From Acidovorax sp. sif1233 (lineage in GTDB: Bacteria; Pseudomonadota; Gammaproteobacteria; Burkholderiales; Burkholderiaceae_C): a stretch of DNA of 64,000 bases. Below, one piece after another: positions 8,988 through 16,651 of the stretch. Each line of letters begins with the position of its first letter. Positions within the stretch are counted from its first letter, which is position 1. A program made the translations under genes and the position numbers. Under the pieces are notes generated by a model. The model was not told the DNA's origin. It saw only the letters and a list, made by a program, of their open reading frames with translations, and did not search any database. Location of the stretch: NCBI RefSeq assembly GCF_019218755.1, contig NZ_JAHUWZ010000001.1, positions 806,001 to 870,000 on the forward strand, read 5' to 3'.

Positions 8988-9275
8988 TCAGCGTTCAGGC
9001 GGCGACACAGGCCAGGCTGGAGGCTTTGCCACCAGTGCTTGCTTGCCCTGGCGATCAAACCCCACGTGCTCGTAAAACCGCAAAGTTGCTTCGTCTTTTC
9101 GACCTGTCAGCAACATCACCTTGTAGCAGTTCCGACGCCAAGCTTCGCTCAGAGCATGTGAAAGGACAGCCCGACCCCAGCCTTGACCACGGTGCGCAAG
9201 GTCGGTGACGACGTTCTCAATGACGCCATATGGACGGCAGGCGCGCGTGAGGTTGGGTATGACAGCGCGGCGCAT
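8988..9275 (-). pseudogene. 5'-truncated GNAT acetyltransferase remnant
   Basis: The frame encodes only the C-terminal half of a GNAT fold: VIENVVTDLAHRGQGWGRAVL (acetyl-CoA motif A, RGQGWG), then KVMLLTGRKDEATLRFYEHVGF (motif B). The roughly 60 N-terminal residues expected in a family member of about 150 aa are missing. A stop codon immediately precedes the apparent ATG, and no matching sequence is seen in the other frames upstream. It reads as a remnant, though a short expressed product cannot be excluded. Confidence 0.65.
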
Positions 9276-9380
9276 TCACCAGGCCGCCGCCCGCCGTCGT
9301 GCGGGGGCTCCATTGCGGGTGTCGCTTCCCCGCGCCAGGCCATGTCCCGGCGCACGCGGGTCGCATACCATGTGTTCACC

Positions 9381-10736
9381 ATGGACACGAACGACCCGAC
9401 CACGCCGCTGCCCCGAAGGTTTCTGCGGTTTCTCGGTCCGCTCGTGGCCACGAACCTGCTTCAGGCGCTGAGCGGCACGGTCGTCACCATCTGCCTGGGC
9501 CAACTGCTGGGCGCGCAGGCGCTGGCCGCAGCGGTCAGCTTCTTCCCGTTGTTCATGTGCTGCATTGCCTTCGTGATCGGGCTCGGTGCCGGAGCCTCGG
9601 TGCTGGTGGGCCAGGCCTGGGGTGCACGCGACGCGGACAAGGTGCGCCGCGTGGCTGGGGCCGTGCTGCTCGGTGGGTTCCTGCTCGGCTGCGTGGTAGT
9701 GGCCGTGGGCGCCACAGCCATCGGCAGCCTGCTGCGTGTGCTGGGTGTCAGTGGCGAGGTGCTGCCGCAGGCCATCGCCTACGCGCGCGTGCTGTTCCTG
9801 GCCATGCCCGTGCTGTTCCTGCACCAGCTCAGTGCCGCCCTCCTGCGCGGCCTGGGCGACACGGCAACGCCGCTGCGCGCGCTCATCCTGGCCTCGGGCC
9901 TGTGGATGCTGCTCACTCCTGCCTTCATGCTCGGATGGCTGGGCCTTCCCCCGCTGGGCACCGCCAGTGCGGGCTGGGCCAGCCTCATCGGCAATGCCGT
10001 GGCCCTGGCATGGCTCGCGTGGCACCTGCATGCCAGGGGCCATGTGCTGGCCTTCTCGCACCTCAGGCCCCACCTGCGCTGGAACACCCCCTTGCTTGCC
10101 ACCGTGGCGAGGCTGGGCGTGCCCACCGGCCTGTTCTTCGTCACCAGCTCACTCGCCGACGTGCTGCTGCTGCGCTTGGTCAATGGCTACGGCTGGCAGG
10201 CCACGGCGGCGTGGGGCACCGTCAATCAGGCCATGGCCTTTGTGCAGCTGCCCGCCATGTCCATCGCCGTCGCGGCTTCCGTGTTCGCCGCGCAAGCCAT
10301 TGGTGCCGGCAAGCCGGAGGATGTTGCCCATGTCACGCGGGTCGGCCTGTGGATGAATCTGGCGCTGACCGGCAGCCTGGCCCTGCTGGTGGCGGTGGTG
10401 TCACCGCAGGTCGCCAGCCTGTTTACCCGCGATCCCGCCGTGGTGGACCTGGCCGCCACCGTTCTGCGCATCACGGTGTGGGGCAGCCTCGCGTTTGGTC
10501 TGGCCAGCGTGTTCACCGGCGTCATGCGCTCGGCAGGAACCGTGCGCGTGCCCACGGTGATTTCCCTGTCCTGCCTCACCTTGCTGCTTGTGCCGCTGGC
10601 CTACGCGCTGCAGCACCTGCTGGGCCTGCAAGGCATCTGGGCCAGCTACCCGCTCACGTACCTGTGTGCGCTGGCACTGCAGGCCATCTATTTCCACGCC
10701 ATCTGGAAGAAGCGGCCGATCAGGCGGCTGGTGTAG
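9381..10736 (+). CDS. MATE-family multidrug exporter
   Basis: A 451-residue integral membrane protein with about 12 hydrophobic segments arranged as two similar halves, the layout of MATE Na+ or H+ antiporters. Signature-like stretches are GLGAGASVLVGQAWGARD in the first half and AQAIGAGKPEDVAHVTRVGL in the second. The start at MDTNDPTT was chosen because the first membrane helix begins shortly after; frames open further upstream would add unconserved residues. Substrates are unknown. It is not obviously part of an operon. Confidence 0.9.
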   Translation: MDTNDPTTPLPRRFLRFLGPLVATNLLQALSGTVVTICLGQLLGAQALAAAVSFFPLFMCCIAFVIGLGAGASVLVGQAWGARDADKVRRVAGAVLLGGFLLGCVVVAVGATAIGSLLRVLGVSGEVLPQAIAYARVLFLAMPVLFLHQLSAALLRGLGDTATPLRALILASGLWMLLTPAFMLGWLGLPPLGTASAGWASLIGNAVALAWLAWHLHARGHVLAFSHLRPHLRWNTPLLATVARLGVPTGLFFVTSSLADVLLLRLVNGYGWQATAAWGTVNQAMAFVQLPAMSIAVAASVFAAQAIGAGKPEDVAHVTRVGLWMNLALTGSLALLVAVVSPQVASLFTRDPAVVDLAATVLRITVWGSLAFGLASVFTGVMRSAGTVRVPTVISLSCLTLLLVPLAYALQHLLGLQGIWASYPLTYLCALALQAIYFHAIWKKRPIRRLV

Positions 10737-11234
10737 CTGGGGGCATGGGGTGGTGCAGGGCCTGCGCTGGGGCCCTCTGTGATCCATCACGCATCCTCTA
10801 CCTGCTTTTCTTGATGGAACGCCCGGGCCTGGGGGACGCGGGCTTTCAGCTGTAGTCCCTGGGGCCAGGCCCATGGCCGCGAGGCCTGCCAAAGCTTGGC
10901 GGGTGGATTGACGCTGCTGGGAGAGGATGGGATCTGAAGGCTTTTTGCGGGGGCGCCCCAGCGCACAACACGTGGCCGGTACGTTGCGTTCCTGTAGCGA
11001 CAATGCGGCCGAACCCGGCTGAAAGTAGACATTTTTTGGCCGATTCGCTACCTTATGTCAGCTCTCTGAGTGGTGGCCGCGCTCTTTGTCTGGCGTGTAT
11101 GTGGCCCCAGAAGGCGACTAACCCCCCGCGAAAAAACCGTGTAGTCTTCCGCGGCTGCCCGAGGGCGATCGTGATTTTTGAGCGCCGGTGGGACCGCCAT
11201 GCACCTTTGTTTCACAAGCCCGACAGAAGGACCT
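10737..11234. other. Long intergenic region, no gene seen
   Basis: No frame here has protein-like composition. The second half is less GC-rich and must contain the promoter of the Kelch-repeat gene, but I see no convincing -35/-10 pair. Confidence 0.5.
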
Positions 11235-13019
11235 ATGAAGTTGATTCGACGCACTGCCCAAGCAACCCCCATTCGGCAATTGGCACGCCCGGCAACCCTT
11301 GGTCTGGTGACCCTGCTGTGGCAGTTTCATGCACTTGCCGCGGTCGGCTGGAATGTCGACGCTCCCATGGCGGATCCCCGGGCGCAACACGCGGGGGCGC
11401 TGCTGGATGACGGCTCCGTGGCTGTTTTCAACGGCGTTAACCGCCTGGGATTCGTCGCCACCGGTGAGCGATATTCGGGCGGCTCCTGGTCATCAATAGG
11501 CGGCACTGGGATTGCCGGCAATGTGACCGAAGCCGTCACGCTGGGCACGGGCCATGTGCTTGTGCGCTCTGATGGCAGCCTGAATGCCCGGCTGTACGAC
11601 CCTGTGGCCAACACCTGGCTCCCGGCTGGCACACAGTCTGCATCTCGCTCGCTGCCGTCGATGACGTTGCTCGCCAATGGCAAAGTTCTGGTGGCAGGAG
11701 GAAGCAATCTCAATACGGCCGAACTGTATGACCCCGAAACGCGCACCTGGACGGCGACTGGGAGCATGTCGGTGGTTCATCGAGCCCATGGCGCCGTGTT
11801 GCTGCGGGATGGCCGTGTTCTGGTGGCTTCAGGGTTCAACGCAGGGGGCGAAGTCCCCGTCGCGGAACTCTACGACCCTGTTGCAGGCACATGGTCATTG
11901 GCGGCGGCGCCCCTCGTGCCGCGTCACTATGCGAGCCTGACGCTGCTAGCGGACGGCAGAGTATTGCTCGCAGGTGGCTTTACAGCCGGCGGCGTTACAA
12001 CGCATGCAGAGATCTACGATCCTGTGGCCAATACGTGGACCGCCACCGGGGCCCTGAACTTTCCCCGCAACGGTGCAATGGGCTCGCCGCTGGCCCATGC
12101 GACAGTACTTTCCTCTGGCCTGGTGCTGATGGCGGGGGGCTCGGATATCGCAAGAAATACGCAGCCCATAGCGGAGTTGTATGACCCCGCAACGGGAAAC
12201 TGGTCGCCAGCAGGTTCCATGGGAACAGCGCGCGAGAACGGGACGGCCAATCTGTTGCCCAATGGCGATGTACTGTTGACGGGCGGGTTCTCGAGCAATC
12301 CTAGCCTCACTTTCTATAGCGCGGTGGACCGTTATGTCCCAGCCGTGCCGCCTGGGCCTGCTGCGGTGACGAATGCATTGCCGCTGCTTCAGCGTGCAGG
12401 CGCGGCGTTGATTCTCAACGGAACGGGTTTTACGGGCGGCACAGGTACCAGTACGCCTCAGCTTCAGCTGCAACGCGCGGAGAACGGCGCGATCAGCTTA
12501 TGGGCTCCCGCCAGCCATACCGCTACCAGTTTCACCTCGCCCCCGCTGGGCACCTTACCCGCCGGGCTCTACATGGCGCGGCTTGTCGTTGACGGTGTTC
12601 CGTCCGAGGGGCGATTGGTTCGTTTCACAGACCCTGTGGGAACGCCAGCCGGTGTCCCCGGCAACGCGCAGGTCACTGTGAGCTGGGCGCCTCCTGTGGA
12701 CACCGGAGGCAACCCGCCAGACAGCTACACCGTGACATCGAACGCCGGACCGGGTTGCTCCGTGGCAGCACCCGCGACGAGCTGTACTGTCACTGGATTG
12801 GTGAATGGCACTCCCTACACATTCACGGTGCGAGCGCAGCATCCAAATGGCCTGGGTCCCGTGTCGTTGACCTCGGCTGCGGTGACGCCCACGGCTATGG
12901 CGGGCCCCGGCCCTACACCAGTTCCGGGACTGTCCCCGTTTGGTGTGGCGTTGACGGCGCTGATGGCCGCAGCATTGGCGGGCCTGAGCCGAAGGGGTTG
13001 GCGAAGCGCTGGACGATGA
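11235..13019 (+). CDS. Kelch-repeat and fibronectin III surface protein with IPTL-like C-terminal tail
   Basis: 594 residues, likely secreted. A basic n-region and hydrophobic stretch (residues about 1-40) form a long signal peptide. Residues about 45-370 hold at least six Kelch-type blades, each with a pattern like LLADGRVLLAGGFT..AEIYDPVANTWTATG. A fibronectin III domain follows (PDSYTVTSNAG..YTFTVRAQHPNG). The C-terminus is PVPGLSPFGVALTALMAAALAG followed by a basic cluster, resembling an IPTL-CTERM sorting tail (XrtH exosortase substrates). The start at 11235 follows AGAAGG. No sortase lies in the window. A role in surface recognition or the extracellular matrix is inferred from architecture only. 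Confidence 0.8.
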   Translation: MKLIRRTAQATPIRQLARPATLGLVTLLWQFHALAAVGWNVDAPMADPRAQHAGALLDDGSVAVFNGVNRLGFVATGERYSGGSWSSIGGTGIAGNVTEAVTLGTGHVLVRSDGSLNARLYDPVANTWLPAGTQSASRSLPSMTLLANGKVLVAGGSNLNTAELYDPETRTWTATGSMSVVHRAHGAVLLRDGRVLVASGFNAGGEVPVAELYDPVAGTWSLAAAPLVPRHYASLTLLADGRVLLAGGFTAGGVTTHAEIYDPVANTWTATGALNFPRNGAMGSPLAHATVLSSGLVLMAGGSDIARNTQPIAELYDPATGNWSPAGSMGTARENGTANLLPNGDVLLTGGFSSNPSLTFYSAVDRYVPAVPPGPAAVTNALPLLQRAGAALILNGTGFTGGTGTSTPQLQLQRAENGAISLWAPASHTATSFTSPPLGTLPAGLYMARLVVDGVPSEGRLVRFTDPVGTPAGVPGNAQVTVSWAPPVDTGGNPPDSYTVTSNAGPGCSVAAPATSCTVTGLVNGTPYTFTVRAQHPNGLGPVSLTSAAVTPTAMAGPGPTPVPGLSPFGVALTALMAAALAGLSRRGWRSAGR

Positions 13020-13040
13020 CCTGATGGCGCAAAAAGAAAA

Positions 13041-13068
13041 GCCCCGACATCACTGCCGGGGCTTTTTT
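13041..13068 (+). terminator. Rho-independent terminator of the Kelch gene
   Basis: GCCCCG and CGGGGC arms enclose a 10-nt loop, followed by six Ts; an A-rich left flank could allow function in both directions. Confidence 0.85.
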
Positions 13069-13442
13069 GCTTTTTGGCGCCAGACCTGTGCCTGGCCCCT
13101 GTTCACGTGACGCTCAGGTCGTCGCAGCCGCCTCCACTCGCCGCAACTGCACCCCAGCTCCAGCGCCAATGGCCTCGAGACGCTTTCAGATGAACTTCCT
13201 GCGTCGCGGGCCCGTCCATCCTTTGCGTGCCCGCCACTGCCCGAGGGTTCCGGCCCGTGCCCCCTCAGCGCCACGGCCTGCGTGAGCGCTTTTCGAACTC
13301 CGCCAGGGCTGCGGCCCTGAGGTGCATCGGTGCCCCCATTTTTTTAGAATGTGCCCCCCAATGTGCCCCCAATTTTCTCGGATGGGGGTGGACTAGTCTG
13401 GACGGGTACGGACAGCTAAGATGCTGATTTCAAAGGAGAAAT
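13069..13442. other. Intergenic region next to tRNA-Leu, possible old integration scar
   Basis: No convincing coding sequence. Near 13330-13370 the motif GTGCCCCC recurs three times in an AT/CC-rich patch just downstream of the tRNA 3' end. tRNA-Leu genes are frequent integration sites, but no integrase or repeated tRNA end is visible. Confidence 0.4.
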
Positions 13443-13477
13443 AAAAAAGTCCGGAAGAGTTTGGACTCTTCCGGACT
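13443..13477 (-). terminator. Terminator of tRNA-Leu
   Basis: On the minus strand, AGTCCGGAAGAGT and ACTCTTCCGGACT pair perfectly over 13 bp around a 4-nt loop and are followed by a T-run. It lies 7 bp past the tRNA 3' end. Confidence 0.9.
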
Positions 13478-13483
13478 AGTCGA

Positions 13484-13568
13484 TGGTGCCCGGGGCCGGA
13501 ATCGAACCGGCACGCCTTGCGGCGGGGGATTTTGAGTCCCCTGCGTCTACCAATTTCACCACCCGGGC
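13484..13568 (-). tRNA. tRNA-Leu (anticodon CAA)
   Basis: An 85-nt cloverleaf on the minus strand. The acceptor stem is GCCCGGG paired with CCCGGGC, with discriminator A and an encoded CCA. The anticodon loop CTCAAAA gives CAA, reading UUG. The T-arm GGTTCGATTCC and a long variable arm (class II) fit leucine. Confidence 0.95.
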
Positions 13569-13608
13569 TGGAATTCGTGAAGCCGCAAATTATGGCACAG
13601 TAGGGCGC

Positions 13609-14511
13609 ATGAAATATCCGACGATTGAAGACGCGGTGGGCAACACGCCGCTGGTGGCGCTGCAGCGCATTGGGGCCCAGGACAACGCGGCGCGGGGCAA
13701 TGTGGTGCTGGGCAAGCTGGAGGGCAACAACCCCGCAGGGTCGGTGAAGGACAGGCCCGCCCTGTCGATGATCCGGCGCGCGGAGGAGCGGGGCGACATC
13801 CGGCCTGGGGACACGCTGATCGAGGCCACGTCGGGCAACACCGGCATCGCCCTGGCGATGGCGGCCGCCATCAAGGGCTATCGCATGGTGCTGGTGATGC
13901 CGGAAGACCTCTCCATCGAGCGCGCGCAGACCATGAAGGCCTTTGGCGCGGAGCTTGTGCTCACGCCCAAGAGCGGTGGCATGGAACATGCGCGCGACCT
14001 CGCCGAGGCCATGCAAAAGCGCGGCGAGGGCAAGGTGCTGGACCAGTTCGCCAACCAGGACAACCCGCGCATCCACTACGAAACCACGGGCCCCGAGATC
14101 TGGGAGCAGACCGGCGGGCGCATCACGCACTTCGTGAGCGCCATGGGCACCACGGGCACCATCACCGGGGTGTCGCGCTTCCTCAAGGAGAAGAACCCGG
14201 CCATCCAGATCATCGGCGCGCAGCCCGAGGAAGGCTCGCGCATTCCCGGCATCCGCAAGTGGCCGCAGGAGTACCTGCCCAAGATCTATGACGCGAGCAC
14301 GGTGGATGAGCTGGTGTATGTGAGCCAGGACAATGCCGAGGACATGTGCCGCCGTCTGGCGCGAGAAGAGGGCATCTTCGCGGGCATCTCGGCGGCGGGG
14401 GCCTGCTGGGTGGCGCAGCAGATCGCGGCGCGCGACAGCCATGCCACCATCGTCTTCGTGGTGTGCGACCGGGGCGACCGCTACCTGTCGACGGGGGTGT
14501 TCCCCGCCTGA
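13609..14511 (+). CDS. cysM: Cysteine synthase B
   Basis: 300 residues, a PLP-dependent O-acetylserine sulfhydrylase, isozyme B. PAGSVKDRPALSMI holds the Schiff-base Lys (KDRPA), ATSGNTGIALAMAAAIKGY the substrate loop, and SAMGTTGTITGVSRFLKE the PLP-phosphate loop. The SIERAQTMKAFGAELVLTP region and length fit CysM rather than CysK. The start at 13609 follows the end of the divergent tRNA; a longer frame would read through the tRNA gene. CysM can also use thiosulfate. Confidence 0.95.
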   Translation: MKYPTIEDAVGNTPLVALQRIGAQDNAARGNVVLGKLEGNNPAGSVKDRPALSMIRRAEERGDIRPGDTLIEATSGNTGIALAMAAAIKGYRMVLVMPEDLSIERAQTMKAFGAELVLTPKSGGMEHARDLAEAMQKRGEGKVLDQFANQDNPRIHYETTGPEIWEQTGGRITHFVSAMGTTGTITGVSRFLKEKNPAIQIIGAQPEEGSRIPGIRKWPQEYLPKIYDASTVDELVYVSQDNAEDMCRRLAREEGIFAGISAAGACWVAQQIAARDSHATIVFVVCDRGDRYLSTGVFPA

Positions 14512-14550
14512 GGACGAAAGGCAGCGAAGGCGACCCCTTCACCTTCCTTG

Positions 14551-14610
14551 AAATGAAAATGGGCCGTCTGCGCTGGATAGGAAAGCGCCGATAGCTATCA
14601 AAATAAGAGC
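14551..14610 (-). repeat. Dispersed TAGCTGC/GCGCTT repeat, copy B
   Basis: Read on the minus strand: TTTTGATAGCTATCGGCGCT, a short spacer, then CAGCGC and GGCCCATTTTCATTTCAA. It fills the gap between cysM and the NUDIX gene and ends 2 bp before the NUDIX start codon. Confidence 0.7.
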
Positions 14611-14612
14611 AT

Positions 14613-15179
14613 ATGCACTACGAAACCCGCTACTGCACCCACTGCGGCACCGCGCTGCAGCCGATCACGCTGGCCGAAGACGGTGGCGACAAGGAGCGCC
14701 TGCGCTGCCCCGCCTGCGGCTGGACGCACTGGAACAATCCAACGCCCGTGCTGGCCGCGATCGTGGAGGTGAATGGCAAGGTGCTGCTGGCCCGCAACGC
14801 GGCCTGGCCCGCGAAGATGTTTGCGCTGATCACGGGCTTCATGGAGGCCGGGGAGTCGCCGCAGGAAGGCATCGCGCGCGAGGTCAAGGAGGAAACCAAC
14901 CTCGACGTGCGCTCCACCACGCTGGTGGGGGCCTACGAGTTTCTGCGCATGAACCAGATCATCATTGCCTACCATGTGGTGGCCGAGGGTGAGGTGCGGC
15001 TGTCACCCGAGCTGGTGGACCACCGGTTCTACGACCTGCACGAACTCAGGTGCTGGCCCGCCGGCACGGGCTATGCGCTGGCGGACTGGCTGCGCACGCG
15101 AGGGCATGAACCGGTGTTTTTCACGGCAGAGGAAAACGAAGAGCGCCGCCGGGGGCTCAACCTGCCGCCAAAGGATTGA
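14613..15179 (+). CDS. NUDIX hydrolase with N-terminal zinc ribbon
   Basis: 188 residues. Residues 8-36 hold two Cys pairs (CTHCG and CPACG), a zinc ribbon like that of NudC-type pyrophosphatases. The NUDIX box is complete: GFMEAGESPQEGIAREVKEET, at about residues 75-95. It probably cleaves a nucleoside-diphosphate-linked substrate such as NADH or a nucleotide sugar, but it is shorter than NudC. It overlaps the TusA-like gene at TGATG, so the two are translationally coupled. Confidence 0.88.
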   Translation: MHYETRYCTHCGTALQPITLAEDGGDKERLRCPACGWTHWNNPTPVLAAIVEVNGKVLLARNAAWPAKMFALITGFMEAGESPQEGIAREVKEETNLDVRSTTLVGAYEFLRMNQIIIAYHVVAEGEVRLSPELVDHRFYDLHELRCWPAGTGYALADWLRTRGHEPVFFTAEENEERRRGLNLPPKD

Positions 15180-15415
15180 TGAAGACCATGGACATCCACA
15201 AAGAAATCGATACCCGGGGCTTGAACTGCCCCCTGCCCATCCTCAAGGCCAAGAAGGCACTGGCGGACATGGCCAGTGGCCAGCTGCTCAAGGTGGTGTC
15301 CACCGATGGCGGCTCGCTGCGCGACTTCCAGGCCTTTGCCAAACAGACGGGAAACGAGCTGGTGGAGCAGCAGACGATGGGCGAGGAGTACATCCACGTC
15401 CTGCGCAGAAGGTAG
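15179..15415 (+). CDS. TusA/SirA-family sulfur carrier protein
   Basis: 78 residues with the family signature DTRGLNCPLPILKAKKAL; the CPxP cysteine carries persulfide sulfur in TusA proteins. The ATG at 15179 overlaps the upstream stop codon; an internal ATG at 15188 is also possible. TusA supports tRNA thiolation and molybdenum cofactor assembly, but many bacteria have several paralogues. Proximity to cysM and the NUDIX gene hints at sulfur metabolism. Confidence 0.85.
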   Translation: MKTMDIHKEIDTRGLNCPLPILKAKKALADMASGQLLKVVSTDGGSLRDFQAFAKQTGNELVEQQTMGEEYIHVLRRR

Positions 15416-15590
15416 ATAAATGGAAGCGAAACCCTGACGGGGTGGTGCGCCTTGCCCTCTGCCGCCACTGTGCGAGGGGCGCGTGCGCAGCCTGGGCAAA
15501 CCGGGCCCACGGGCTCGGCAGGCGACGCGGCGCCGGAATTCGCCTGGTTTCTGCTGGCGCCTGGCGCAGGCCGCAGCAGTGCCTCAAGGC

Positions 15591-15637
15591 AAAAAATCCT
15601 CCACAGCCCTGGTGGGCTGCCGGAGGATTTTTTTTCT
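15591..15637. terminator. Bidirectional terminator between tusA-like gene and galU
   Basis: Outer arms AATCCTCC/GGAGGATT and inner arms CAGCCC/GGGCTG form one long hairpin, with an A-run on the left and a T-run on the right. It suits the two convergent genes. Confidence 0.9.
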
Positions 15638-15674
15638 GGTCATGCGGCCGCGCAGATCGCGGTGCAGGCGCTGC

Positions 15675-16562
15675 CTACAGGCTCAGGCCCTTCAGGTATT
15701 CCCGGAACGACGCGCCCACCTGAGGGTGCTGCAGGGCCAGTTCCACCGTGGCTTCCAGAAAGCCTTCCTTGCTGCCGCAGTCATACCGCTTGCCCTGGTA
15801 CTGAAACGCGTACACGGCCTCGCTCTGCATCAGGCGCGCGATGCCGTCGGTGAGCTGGATCTCGCCACCCACGCCGCGCGGCTGGTTGCGGATCTCGTCG
15901 AACACGCCGGGGGTGAGGATGTAGCGGCCGGCCACGCCCATGCGGGAGGGTGCCACGTCGGCCTTGGGCTTCTCGACGATGCGGTCGATGCGGATCAGCG
16001 GACCGCCTGCGGGCTCGCCGGCCACGATGCCGTATTTGTGCACCTGGTCTTCCGGTACTTCCTGCACGGCGATGACCGAACGGCCCTGCTGGCGGAAGGC
16101 GGTGGCCATCTGGGCCAGCACGGGTGGGCCGCCCTGGGGGCCCACCATCAGGTCGTCGGCCAGCAGCACGGCAAACGGCTCCTTGCCCACCAGCGGCTCG
16201 GCGCACAGCACGGCGTGGCCCAGGCCCAGCGAGCGGGGCTGGCGCACAAACGCGCAGTCCATGTCGTCGGGCTGGATGGAACGCACCAGCGCCAGCAGTT
16301 CCTTCTTGCCGGCGGCTTCCAGCTCGGCCTCCAGTTCGTAGGCGGTGTCGAAGTGGTCTTCGATGGCGCGCTTGCTGCGGCCGGTCACGAAGATCATGTG
16401 GCGGATGCCGGCGGCGTAGGCCTCTTCGACGGCGTACTGGATGAGCGGCTTGTCCACCACGGGCAGCATTTCCTTGGGGCTGGCCTTGGTGGCGGGCAGG
16501 AACCGGGTGCCCAGGCCCGCGACGGGGAATACGGCTTTGCGGACGGTGGTGGCAACAGTCAT
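15675..16562 (-). CDS. galU: UTP-glucose-1-phosphate uridylyltransferase
   Basis: 295 residues; makes UDP-glucose for envelope polysaccharides. The nucleotidyltransferase signature [37 protein letters not shown] (start shown: [20 protein letters not shown]) lies at residues 12-48. [20 protein letters not shown] and the C-terminal [17 protein letters not shown] complete the family pattern. Length matches bacterial GalU. It follows valS on the same strand with an 89-bp gap. Confidence 0.96.
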   Translation of the reverse strand: MTVATTVRKAVFPVAGLGTRFLPATKASPKEMLPVVDKPLIQYAVEEAYAAGIRHMIFVTGRSKRAIEDHFDTAYELEAELEAAGKKELLALVRSIQPDDMDCAFVRQPRSLGLGHAVLCAEPLVGKEPFAVLLADDLMVGPQGGPPVLAQMATAFRQQGRSVIAVQEVPEDQVHKYGIVAGEPAGGPLIRIDRIVEKPKADVAPSRMGVAGRYILTPGVFDEIRNQPRGVGGEIQLTDGIARLMQSEAVYAFQYQGKRYDCGSKEGFLEATVELALQHPQVGASFREYLKGLSL

Positions 16563-16600
16563 GGAATTCCTTTTGGGGATAGGTAGTCGGGTCGGATGGA

Positions 16601-16621
16601 GCCCCGCCGCCAGGGCGGGGC
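16601..16621. terminator. Hairpin between galU and valS
   Basis: GCCCCGCC and GGCGGGGC arms around a 5-nt loop, without a U-run. It may stabilise the valS 3' end or be a weak terminator. Confidence 0.4.
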
Positions 16622-16651
16622 CCGTTGCGCCACGCAGTATGGCGGCTGTTT

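Noticed and set aside
9149-9451. Leftward frame that could supply the missing GNAT N-terminus
   Set aside because: Its translation shows no GNAT-like strand or helix pattern, so the GNAT gene is treated as truncated.
11677-12184. Extra small genes inside the Kelch-repeat gene
   Set aside because: They are alternative frames of a repeat-coding region without start signals or homology.
13443-13568. Prophage or genomic island attached to tRNA-Leu
   Set aside because: No integrase, repeated tRNA 3' end or phage gene is visible on either side.
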